Part shown: piece by piece, positions 33,966-41,474 of the stretch | Numbering within the stretch: position 1 is the first letter of the stretch | Layout of the letters: each line of letters starts with the position of its first letter | Assembly: GCA_903941105.1 (NCBI GenBank) | Contig: CAJANL010000338.1 | Coordinates: 1 to 58,409, forward strand | Direction of reading: 5' to 3' | Length of the DNA stretch: 58,409 nt | DNA from: an uncultured Rhodospirillaceae bacterium | Lineage (GTDB): Bacteria; Pseudomonadota; Alphaproteobacteria; Rhodospirillales; Magnetospirillaceae | Translations under genes and position numbers: made by a program | The notes under the pieces: generated by a model | Database searches by the model: none | What the model was told of the DNA's origin: nothing | Seen by the model: the letters and a program-made list of their open reading frames with translations, nothing else

Positions 33966-36098
33966 ATGACCCGCATCGCCACCTTTGGATCGAACCAGCT
34001 CTATCTCTCGCGCATCACCGAGTTGCAGCAGCGCATGCAGAAGGAGCAGCTCCAGGTCTCGACCGGGCTGAAATCGCTGGACTATTCCGGCATCGCGGCC
34101 GATGCCAATCGCATGATAAACATGTCGAACGAGAGTTCGGCCGCGGCTCAGTTCATCAAGACCAATACCGTCGCCGACGCCAAGATCGATGCGGCGAGCA
34201 CGGCGGTCGAGGGCGTGACCGACACCATCTCCGAATTCAAGAAGCGGCTGAGCACCTTCCGGTCGGGAAACTCCAAACTCCAGGGCAACGTCGAGGATGT
34301 GCAGGAATGGGCCTATCGTGCCCTGGTGGACATGCGCGCCTTCCTCAGCACCAAGGTTGACGGCCAGTACCTGTTCTCCGGCGGCCGCACCAATACCGAG
34401 CCGGTTCAGTTGCCCACGGACAGCCTCAGCGAATTCCAGGACATCTTCGACGGCTATACCCGCAAGGTGCCGACCACCCGGTCGCCCAACCTGACCGACC
34501 TGCATCTGACCGCCACCGATACCGGCGACGTCTCCTTCACCGCCGCGACCGGGCTGATCAAGCCGGTCAACGCCAAGGCCTTCAACAAGATTCCCACCGA
34601 CACGCTGGTGAAATTCACCAACACCACCAGCAACAATGCCAACTTCAACGTCCGCCACGCCGTGACCAATCGGGCCGGTGATGCGCTGGGCGAAGGCACC
34701 GCGGCGGCGGCGAGCTTCATCACCTATTCCGACACCTCGGTGTCGCCGTCCACCGTCACCAGCATCCTGAACGCCGCCAGCGGCAACCTCGCCGTGGCAT
34801 TCAACCCGGACGGCACCATGTCCATGACGCCGGGGACAGCCAATACGCTCTCGGCCATGGCGGAGGGCACCAAATTCACCGTCAGCGGCTCGACCGCCGG
34901 CAACTATGACGGCGCCTATGTGGTGACCGCCAATTCCAACGGCGTCGTCAGCTTCAAGAACGACGTCGACATCTGCAAGGTGGAGACCATCGACACCGGC
35001 GACCTGACCCTGCGGCATGACACCGCCGATGCCGGCACCGATCCTGATTCGGTGGCCGGATTGACGCTGGGCTCGGGCAATGCGACCTTCACCATCAGCG
35101 GATCCACCGTCACCCTCAATTTGCCGGCCGGCACGACACTGCCGGCGGCCTATATCGTCGGCGCGACCTTCGATATCGCCGGCACCACCGACCACAACGG
35201 TGCCTATGTGTTGACCGGCGTGACCAGCGGCGCCACCGGCGCCACGCTTTCCTTCGCCGCCAACCCCGACGTGCTGAGAGTATCCAAATTGCTGCCCCAG
35301 ACCGGGCGCAACGATGTGACCCTGACCTACGAGGATGGCAACGCGGCCTTCGACAACCAGGACTACGGCTCGTTGTCCTTCTCGCCCAACGGCACCGGCG
35401 GCGAAACCATCACCGCCGCCACCGCCGGCGCCTTCCTCATCAACAACATCGCCGTCCCGGCGGTGGGCGCCACCTTCACGCTGAGCAGCACCTCGGGCGT
35501 CAATGACGGCACCTATCAGGTGGTGTCCAACGACGGCACCACCATCGAGGTCGCGGCCGCCAGGTTGACCGACGAGCTGCCCGCCGTGGACGCCAAGGTC
35601 GACTGCGACTCGTGGTACCAGGGCGACACGCTGACGCTGCAGAACCGCATCGACACCGGCCGCTCGCTCGACTTCACCGTCTATGCCTCGGATCCCGCCT
35701 TCGAGAAGGCGATGCGGGCCATGTTCATCATCGCCCAGGGAACGTTCGGCACCGCCGGGGGGTTGGAGAACAACCAGGAGCGCATCAGCGCGGCGATGTA
35801 CCTGCTGGGCGATGCCGAGGAGTCGCCGGCGGCGGGTACCGCCCCCTATGGCACCGAAATGCGCAGCGACATCAACTCGGTTCAGTCGAAGCTGGGCGTT
35901 GCCAAGTACACGCTGAGCCTGACCAATGACAAGCACCTGCAGTTCCAGGGATTCCTCGACCAGCGGGTGATCGATATCTCGCACATGGAGAAGACCGAGG
36001 CCATCACCCGTCTCCTCGGAGACTCACGGGCGCTGGAGGCCAGCTATCAGTCCCTGGCGCAGATTCGCCAACTGTCGCTGCTGAACTATCTGAATTGA
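33966..36098 (+). CDS. flgL: Flagellar hook-associated protein 3, FlgL, with large insert
   Basis: A 710-residue FlgL, over twice the usual length. Residues 1-150 (ITELQQRMQKEQLQVSTGLK to LSTKVDGQYLFSGGRTNTEP) and about 560-710 (ending LLGDSRALEASYQSLAQIRQLSLLNYL) are the conserved flagellin-like ends. The insert, about 150-555, contains three copies of a beta module: GTKFTVSGSTAGNYDGAYVV, GATFDIAGTTDHNGAYVLTG and GATFTLSSTSGVNDGTYQVV. These probably form outer domains on the junction ring. GGAGG precedes the ATG by 7 bases. Convergent with flbT. Confidence 0.92.
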   Translation: MTRIATFGSNQLYLSRITELQQRMQKEQLQVSTGLKSLDYSGIAADANRMINMSNESSAAAQFIKTNTVADAKIDAASTAVEGVTDTISEFKKRLSTFRSGNSKLQGNVEDVQEWAYRALVDMRAFLSTKVDGQYLFSGGRTNTEPVQLPTDSLSEFQDIFDGYTRKVPTTRSPNLTDLHLTATDTGDVSFTAATGLIKPVNAKAFNKIPTDTLVKFTNTTSNNANFNVRHAVTNRAGDALGEGTAAAASFITYSDTSVSPSTVTSILNAASGNLAVAFNPDGTMSMTPGTANTLSAMAEGTKFTVSGSTAGNYDGAYVVTANSNGVVSFKNDVDICKVETIDTGDLTLRHDTADAGTDPDSVAGLTLGSGNATFTISGSTVTLNLPAGTTLPAAYIVGATFDIAGTTDHNGAYVLTGVTSGATGATLSFAANPDVLRVSKLLPQTGRNDVTLTYEDGNAAFDNQDYGSLSFSPNGTGGETITAATAGAFLINNIAVPAVGATFTLSSTSGVNDGTYQVVSNDGTTIEVAAARLTDELPAVDAKVDCDSWYQGDTLTLQNRIDTGRSLDFTVYASDPAFEKAMRAMFIIAQGTFGTAGGLENNQERISAAMYLLGDAEESPAAGTAPYGTEMRSDINSVQSKLGVAKYTLSLTNDKHLQFQGFLDQRVIDISHMEKTEAITRLLGDSRALEASYQSLAQIRQLSLLNYLN

Positions 36099-36117
36099 TC
36101 GGCGGGCGGCGGGCCCG

Positions 36118-36138
36118 CGAGGACCGGATCAGTCCTCG
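36118..36138. terminator. Hairpin between convergent flgL and flbT
   Basis: CGAGGAC (36118-36124) and GTCCTCG (36132-36138) form a 7-bp stem over a 7-base loop. It includes the flbT stop codon and follows the flgL stop by 19 bases. No T-run. Confidence 0.35.
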
Positions 36139-36566
36139 TCGGTCGGCGGGCCGCCGTCGGCGCCCTGCCGCACCTGCGCCTGGAAGCGGCCGATGGTCTG
36201 GGTCTCGTGCTTCAGCAGCAGGCGCGCCGCCTTCAGCGCCCGATAGAGGTTGGATGTCTGCAGCGCGGTCTGAATGTCATCGGCGATGGCGGCGGCGCTG
36301 GGGCACGCCTTGACGTAATCGTCCAGATATTGGTTGTAGGACTGAAGGTACTTCCCGCGCGCATCCGGAAAGATGTAGGCACATTGCAGGCAGAAATACA
36401 CCCGCGAGGCCGGCGTGACGCAATCGGTATCGGACAGGATTTCCTTCTGCCGCAGGATGGCCGAATCGTTGAGGATGCGGATCTTGGTGTTGGCCCCGGC
36501 GTTTTCGACAACCGCGCCATTGATGATGAGCTTCTCGCCGGGCTTGAGGTCGATCAGAAGCGGCAC
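36129..36566 (-). CDS. flbT: Flagellin synthesis regulator FlbT
   Basis: A 145-residue FlbT with the signature LIDLKPGEKLIINGAVVEN, SAILRQKEILSDTDCVTPASRVYFCLQ and LLKHETQTI. FlbT binds flagellin mRNA and adjusts translation to hook completion, with FlaF acting beside it. In many alphaproteobacteria flaF and flbT are adjacent; here they are about 17 kb apart with the flgI operon between. GTG start with GGGAG seven bases upstream. The C-terminal tail (GADGGPPTDED) is acidic and low in complexity. Confidence 0.92.
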   Translation of the reverse strand: MPLLIDLKPGEKLIINGAVVENAGANTKIRILNDSAILRQKEILSDTDCVTPASRVYFCLQCAYIFPDARGKYLQSYNQYLDDYVKACPSAAAIADDIQTALQTSNLYRALKAARLLLKHETQTIGRFQAQVRQGADGGPPTDED

Positions 36567-36778
36567 GTGACGTCTCCCGGCATGTTTGAACTGACCATCC
36601 CGACAGTTCTAGAGGGTCGGGCCGGCTCCTTCAATCCTCTATGCGCGGCCGATCCGGCGAAAATGGACGACACGCCGTGGGCCTTGGCATTTTTGCGATT
36701 TTGGGATAAGGTAGGTCGCCAGCGCACAGAATGGTGCGGCGCCGCTCCGTTTGGGACGGCCGACGACGAGAGAAGGGT

Positions 36779-37666
36779 ATGTCCATGGTCAACGTCGACA
36801 TTGCGGCGCCGGCTCAGCGCAGTCAAACCCCGGCCATCCAGCAGCAGCAGCATTCGCACGATCAGCAGCAACTCAAGGAGCGTCCACCGGTTCAGGACGC
36901 CGTTGCCCTGTCGACCGACGCCAAAAAGGCGCTGAAGGATCTCCTCGAAGGCCAGACCATCGCCGAAGCGTGGATGAAGCACGTCATTGAGGATTCCAAG
37001 GAGACGACACAGGACACGTCGGAATCCCAGAACGACCCCAATAAGGAAAAAGAGGACGAGAAGGACAAGTCCTGGCGGCAGCAGACCAACGGCGCGATCA
37101 ATTCCATGGTCGCCGACCTGGGATGGCTGCTGGACGCATTAGGGGTCGACGGCACCAACACCGACAAGTTGCTGGGGTACCTGCAGGGCCGCGCCGAGAG
37201 CGACATCGGCCAGGCGCCGGCAGCCATCGACACCTTGACCCTCCACGCGCCGCGCGCCAACAATGTGCCCGCCATCTTCGTCGAGGATCTCAACGTCACC
37301 GTCAGTAAGGGCACGGTATCCGAGGTCACGGTCAAGCGGGTGACGCTGACCACCGTCCACGGCAGCACCAAGGACCGGATCTCCGACCAGTCCAAGCCCC
37401 TGGTGGTTGACGCCGGCGGCAAGCTGCAGACGGTGCGAGGTACCGCGCTGGGAGAGGACAACGAGGTCTCGATCACCGCCGAAGCCCGCCCCGACCAGAA
37501 CGATTACGCCACCGAACGGATGCTGCGCGACGGCACGTCCTCGACCGATGTGCGCCACGGCCTGCTGATCGTGCGCGAGGGGGGGCGGCCGCAACCGAAC
37601 AACCCGTTCCGCCTTCGGCTCGACGCCCTGATGCCGCTGCCCGAGGGCGGGATCGACGCCAGGTAG
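36779..37666 (+). CDS. Unidentified Gln-rich N-terminal protein beside flbT
   Basis: A 295-residue protein with no domain I can name. Residues 20-50 are Gln/His-rich (AIQQQQHSHDQQQLKERPP), then a helix (LSTDAKKALKDLLEGQTIAEAW), a strongly charged Asp/Glu/Lys stretch near residue 85 (DPNKEKEDEKDKSW), and a beta-rich C-terminal half (NNVPAIFVEDLNVTVSKGTV, RVTLTTVHGS). No signal peptide or membrane segment. ATG 36779 has AGAAGG just upstream. It is divergent from flbT across a 212-base gap and could be a flagellar accessory or export substrate; that is only suggested by location. A 9-G run follows its stop by four bases. Confidence 0.55.
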   Translation: MSMVNVDIAAPAQRSQTPAIQQQQHSHDQQQLKERPPVQDAVALSTDAKKALKDLLEGQTIAEAWMKHVIEDSKETTQDTSESQNDPNKEKEDEKDKSWRQQTNGAINSMVADLGWLLDALGVDGTNTDKLLGYLQGRAESDIGQAPAAIDTLTLHAPRANNVPAIFVEDLNVTVSKGTVSEVTVKRVTLTTVHGSTKDRISDQSKPLVVDAGGKLQTVRGTALGEDNEVSITAEARPDQNDYATERMLRDGTSSTDVRHGLLIVREGGRPQPNNPFRLRLDALMPLPEGGIDAR

Positions 37667-37744
37667 GGGCGGGGGGGGGACGCGAGAAGGCATGTCATCC
37701 AGGCGAGCCGCTGACGCGATTGGCCTGTCCACCCTTCGCCGTGC

Positions 37745-38347
37745 TTACCAGCCGCCGCGTTCCAGCCATTTCTTGACCATCCACAGCCGGTCGGCGCCCC
37801 AGAAGGCCTCGCCATCGACCACGATGAATGGTGAGCCGAACACGCCGCCGGCAATGGCCGCCTCGGTCTCGTCCTTGAGTCGCTGCTTCCATTCCGGCAT
37901 CTGGACGGCCTCCAGCATTGCCGCCCGGTCGATGCCGAGACCTTCGCCGATCTCGGCCGTCACCGCCGCATCGGAAATGTCGCGATCCTGGCCGAAATAG
38001 GCCAGGAAGACCGCCTGGGCGAAGCGAACCGCCAGGGTCGGGTCACCTTGGTTCAGCCACCAGAAAGCCCGCGACGGGGCCAGCGCCCCCACCGGAAAGC
38101 GGCTGGGAAAGCGCCACGGCACCTGCATGAAGCGGCCCAGGCGATCCCAGTCGTGCCTGCTGTACTCACCCTTCAACGGCTGGTGGACCAGCGGCTGGTT
38201 GCCCGAGGCCTTGAAGGCGGTGCCGATCATGATCGGCCGCCAGTTGACGGCTCGATCGAACCGCTCCGCCAGTTCGTCGATCTTGAGGCTGGCGAAGTAG
38301 CCGTAGGGCGACGAGAAGTCGAAATAGAAGTCGATGGACTCGGCCAT
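37745..38347 (-). CDS. 2-hydroxychromene-2-carboxylate isomerase / DsbA-like thioredoxin-fold protein
   Basis: A 200-residue protein of the kappa-class GST/HCCA isomerase family. The N-terminal strand and active-site turn IDFYFDFSSPYGYFASL carries Ser in place of a cysteine, as in this family, and GVFGSPFIVVDGEAFWGADRLW near the C-terminus is its signature. Related enzymes isomerise aromatic degradation intermediates using glutathione. No aromatic catabolic genes are nearby, so the substrate is open. Its own unit with the SDR 31 bases upstream on the same strand. Confidence 0.83.
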   Translation of the reverse strand: MAESIDFYFDFSSPYGYFASLKIDELAERFDRAVNWRPIMIGTAFKASGNQPLVHQPLKGEYSRHDWDRLGRFMQVPWRFPSRFPVGALAPSRAFWWLNQGDPTLAVRFAQAVFLAYFGQDRDISDAAVTAEIGEGLGIDRAAMLEAVQMPEWKQRLKDETEAAIAGGVFGSPFIVVDGEAFWGADRLWMVKKWLERGGW

Positions 38348-38378
38348 GGCGGCTCTCCTCCGGGACGATGCCCGGAGT

Positions 38379-39047
38379 CTACCAGGGAACCTGACTGCCG
38401 TCCCAATGGAAGAACCCGCCGCTATCCTCGGCCTTCAACCCATCCAGGACCCGCCGCAGGCCGCCCACCGCAGTGGCGGCATCGAGCGGAGCCGCCGGGC
38501 CGCCCATGTCGGTGCGGACCCAGCCGGGCGACAATGCCGCCGTGATCACCCCGCGACCGGCCAGATCGACCGCCATGCCGCGGATCATCATGTTCAGCGC
38601 CGCCTTGCTCGCCCGGTAGGCATAGGAGCCGCCCGAGGTGTTGTCGGCCACCGACCCCATCTTGGACGACATGGCGGCGATGATCTTGCGGCCGGTGAGG
38701 TGGGTGGCGAAGGCCTCCGCCAGCTTCACCGGTGCCAGGGTGTTGACCTGGATCACCCGCAGGAACTCGTCGGGGTCGAGGGCGCCGAAATCCTGGCGTT
38801 CGCCGTAGACCCCGGCATTGTTCAGCAGGATGTCCAGCGACACCCCGCTGAGGGCGGACTTCAGCCGTGCCACGGCGGCGAAATCGGCGACGTCGCAGAG
38901 GTGGACCTCGGCGCCGGCCTCCGAGACGGCGCGCCCCTTGGCGGGGTCGCGCACCGTTGCCAGCACCCGCCAGCCGTCGGCGGCGTACTGGCGGGCGAAC
39001 TCAAGCCCGAGGCCCCGGTTGGCGCCGGTAATCAGGATTGTGGGCAT
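38379..39047 (-). CDS. Short-chain dehydrogenase/reductase
   Basis: A 222-residue classical SDR. TILITGANRGLGLEFARQ is the NAD(P) motif (TGxxxGxG), LLNNAGVYG the NNAG motif, MSSKMGSV the catalytic Ser and YAYRASKAALN the Tyr-x3-Lys pair. The fold resembles C-factor/csgA-like SDRs used for small carbonyl compounds. It precedes the HCCA-isomerase-like gene on the same strand with 31 bases between, so the two may be co-transcribed. Substrate unknown. Confidence 0.85.
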   Translation of the reverse strand: MPTILITGANRGLGLEFARQYAADGWRVLATVRDPAKGRAVSEAGAEVHLCDVADFAAVARLKSALSGVSLDILLNNAGVYGERQDFGALDPDEFLRVIQVNTLAPVKLAEAFATHLTGRKIIAAMSSKMGSVADNTSGGSYAYRASKAALNMMIRGMAVDLAGRGVITAALSPGWVRTDMGGPAAPLDAATAVGGLRRVLDGLKAEDSGGFFHWDGSQVPW

Positions 39048-39249
39048 GCTCGCTCCGCCTTTCCTACCTTAAAGCGTGATGCCCTAAGTGTGCATCACGC
39101 TTTAGCCTCTATGAATTCGCCCTCGCCGGGCGGGCACCTTCGTGCCCTTGGCCGCTCGCTCAATGCTCGCAAGAGTACCGCGTTTCATAGTTCAGGCGCG
39201 GTGCCCTAGTTAGCCCGCGCGCCGACCGACGCGCGGGCATCCCGCCCGC
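39048..39249. other. Non-coding gap with hairpins
   Basis: No coding sequence seen. Two clear inverted repeats: AAAGCGTGATG (39071-39081) with CATCACGCTTT (39093-39103), 11 bp; and GCCCGCGCG (39213-39221) with CGCGCGGGC (39230-39238), 9 bp. The second lies 12 bases past the Rid gene stop and may end its transcript, though no T-run follows. A shorter GGGCAC-CTTC-GTGCCC hairpin lies between them. Confidence 0.5.
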
Positions 39250-39624
39250 CTATCGCTTCAGCGCGGTAACCTCGATCTCGACCTTCATGCGCGGGTCGAC
39301 CAGGCCGCAGACGATGGTGGTGTTGGCGGGGCGAATGCCCTTGAACGCCTTACCCAGCACCGGGGCAATCGTCTCGAAGAAGCCCGCCTCGGTAATGTAG
39401 GCCTTGACCCGCACCACATCGGCCAGGGACGAGCCGGCCTGCTCCAGGGCGGCGGCGATGGTGGCCATGCACTGCTCGGCCTGGGCCACCACGTCGTCGG
39501 CGATCTGGCCATCCTTGAAGCCCGAGGTGCCGGACACGAACACCCAGGGATCCTGCTGGACGGCGCGGGAGTAGCCGGCCACATCCTCGAAGGAGGAACC
39601 GGAGGAAATCAGCTTGCGGGTCAT
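39250..39624 (-). CDS. Rid family (YjgF/YER057c/UK114) enamine/imine deaminase-like protein
   Basis: A 124-residue Rid protein. VFVSGTSGFKDGQI, QAEQCMATIAAALEQAGSSLADVVRVKAYIT and NTTIVCGLVDPRMKVEIEVTAL cover the family core. The catalytic Arg of canonical RidA, close to PxR in this family's C-terminal part, appears as DPRMKVEIE, so 2-iminopropionate hydrolysis is possible but the subfamily is uncertain. ATG 39624 is used; longer in-frame starts upstream lack support. Monocistronic as far as can be seen. Confidence 0.83.
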   Translation of the reverse strand: MTRKLISSGSSFEDVAGYSRAVQQDPWVFVSGTSGFKDGQIADDVVAQAEQCMATIAAALEQAGSSLADVVRVKAYITEAGFFETIAPVLGKAFKGIRPANTTIVCGLVDPRMKVEIEVTALKR

Positions 39625-39777
39625 GCGAATCGGTCCTTGGTCTGAGGTCAGCGGTCGTGGCCGCTCCGCCATGATATGGAACACGAGCGCCACGTTTGGG
39701 TTCATAGCGAATTTACGCCGATTTTCCCAGATGCTCCGTACCGCCGGGCGATGGCGGGGCGCGTTCAATGCGCGGCA

Positions 39778-40119
39778 TCAGCCAAGAATCATTTCGTCGA
39801 AGGGCAGGCGTCCCTCGCGGTCCTCCACCTCCAGCACCCACAGGTCCCAGTCAACCTCGCGCTGGCGGGCGATATAGGCGTCGGCCTTGTCCTCGGGCAC
39901 CGGCTGCGGCCCGGTGGCGCGCAGCCAAGCCAGGCGGCCGGCGGCGTCGCGCACCTGGCTGAACACCTCACAGCCGGCGGCGCCGCGGTTGAGCTTGACC
40001 AGCACCACGCCGGCATCGGCATCGCCCTTGCGCACCACCATGGCCGGGATGCCAAGAATGTCGCAGCGGCGGATCGCCGCCTGCACCCACAGACGTGCCT
40101 TCAGCTTGGGTTCACTCAC
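39778..40119 (-). CDS. DUF1491 family protein
   Basis: A 113-residue protein matching the alphaproteobacterial DUF1491 family: LKARLWVQAAIRRCDILGIPAMVVRKGDADAGVV at the start and DWDLWVLEVEDREGRLPFDEMIL at the end. No function is known. Its GTG start overlaps the stop of the upstream K+ channel gene by four bases (GTGA), so they are translated from one message. Confidence 0.8.
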   Translation of the reverse strand: MSEPKLKARLWVQAAIRRCDILGIPAMVVRKGDADAGVVLVKLNRGAAGCEVFSQVRDAAGRLAWLRATGPQPVPEDKADAYIARQREVDWDLWVLEVEDREGRLPFDEMILG

Positions 40120-41285
40120 GCATCGACCTTGGGCCTCTCGTTCAGTTCGACGCCCGCCTGCTTCATGCGCTTGCGGGCGGTCTCCCAGATGACCTCCAGC
40201 AGGCCGGCGTCGTGGCCGACGAATCTGTGGAAGTCGCGGGCATCGAGAATCAGCATCTGGCAGCGGGTCAGCGACCGCACCGTGGCGGTGCGCGGACAGC
40301 GCTCGATCAGGGCGATCTCACCGAAGAAGTCGCCATTCTTGAGGATGAAGGTGCCGGCCTTGCCCCTCACCTCGACCTGGCCGTTGACGATGAAATACAT
40401 GGACTCGCCGGTGTCGCCCTCGCGCATCAGCACCTCGCCCTTGACCGCCCGATAGACCTTGAGCAGGGCGGCGATCTCGGCGATCTGGCTGGCTTGCAGG
40501 CGGGCGAAGAACGGCACCTTGGCAACCAGGTGCCAGGTGGAGACGAAATTCTGCCGCCGCATTTCCTCGGCGAAACCCGATGCCAGGATCGAGGCGGGCA
40601 ACGCGAACATGCACAGCCCCAACACGGCGACGCAGCCGCCCAGGGTGCGCCCCAGCCCGGTGATCGGCACCACGTCGCCATAGCCGACGGTGGCCAGGGT
40701 GACGATGGCCCACCACATGGCGTGCGGAATGCTGGCGAAACCGGGGTTGACGCCGCGCTCGACGAAGTAGAGCAGGGTCGAGGCGGAAATGCCGAGGATC
40801 AGCATGATGAACAGCGACGCCATCAGCGGCCGCAGTTCGTTCAGCACCACCGATCCCAGGGTCTCCAGGGCGGGCGAATACCGCGCCAGCTTGACGAAGC
40901 GCAGGATGCCGAACACCGTCTCGCCATCGCGCGGCAGGTTGAACATCTCGCCCAACACGAAGGGCACCACCGCCAGGAAATCGAAGATGCCGAAGGGGCT
41001 GGTCAGGTAGGCCGACAACGCCGACCATCCCGACTGGTCCTCGCCCCGGCGGTGCCAGGCCTGCACCATGCGCAGCAGGTAATCGAGCGCCAGCACTGCC
41101 AGGGTGACGTTCTCCGCCATCCTTATCGCCCAACGGGCAGCGCCCCACACGTCGTCGGGCACGGTATCGACGACGACGATGGCGGTGGAGAGCACGATGC
41201 AACCGATCAGGACAGCGCGATACCAGGCCGCCCGCCGCGGTGGGAACGGCCCGTCGGCCAAAATCCCGCCAAGCCACTCGATCAT
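40116..41285 (-). CDS. Cyclic-nucleotide-gated six-TM potassium channel
   Basis: A 389-residue membrane channel. Membrane segments are near residues 22-42, 58-74, 98-113, 125-140 (ILRFVKLARYSPAL, a short S4 with few charges), 153-175 and 213-238. The selectivity filter TLATVGYGD (196-204) marks it K+-selective. Residues about 255-370 are a cyclic-nucleotide-binding domain with FFGEIALIERCPRTATV, the phosphate-binding cassette including the conserved Arg. It resembles the bacterial channels MloK1 and MmaK, gated by cAMP. It shares GTGA with the DUF1491 gene and is divergent from the chemoreceptor gene. Confidence 0.9.
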   Translation of the reverse strand: MIEWLGGILADGPFPPRRAAWYRAVLIGCIVLSTAIVVVDTVPDDVWGAARWAIRMAENVTLAVLALDYLLRMVQAWHRRGEDQSGWSALSAYLTSPFGIFDFLAVVPFVLGEMFNLPRDGETVFGILRFVKLARYSPALETLGSVVLNELRPLMASLFIMLILGISASTLLYFVERGVNPGFASIPHAMWWAIVTLATVGYGDVVPITGLGRTLGGCVAVLGLCMFALPASILASGFAEEMRRQNFVSTWHLVAKVPFFARLQASQIAEIAALLKVYRAVKGEVLMREGDTGESMYFIVNGQVEVRGKAGTFILKNGDFFGEIALIERCPRTATVRSLTRCQMLILDARDFHRFVGHDAGLLEVIWETARKRMKQAGVELNERPKVDA

Positions 41286-41460
41286 AGCCGCTCCCCAATA
41301 CCGCCCGGCGCCATGATAGCGTCTCCGAGCGCGAAGTCACGTCCCAAGGCGGCCCGGCTCCGGTGTTTGGAAACGCTTTAAGCCCCCTGCCAAATGGGCT
41401 ATCGTCCTTCGCACACGGGCGGTTGGGGGGTCCTGTTGGGGTTGCGTGGCAAAGTATGGC

Positions 41461-41466
41461 AGGAGG
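41461..41466 (+). promoter_or_regulatory. Perfect Shine-Dalgarno site selecting a TTG start
   Basis: AGGAGG stands 8 bases before TTG 41475. No ATG or GTG lies at suitable distance, so this site fixes the start of the chemoreceptor gene. Confidence 0.75.
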
Positions 41467-41474
41467 ATACTGCG

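Noticed and set aside
32721..35984. A 1087-codon open frame antisense to flgK and flgL
   Set aside because: It crosses two clear flagellar genes and has the biased composition of an antisense shadow.
36671..36700. TTGGCATTTTTGC as a sigma-54 promoter before the Gln-rich gene
   Set aside because: GG and GC are only 7 bases apart; sigma-54 needs 10.
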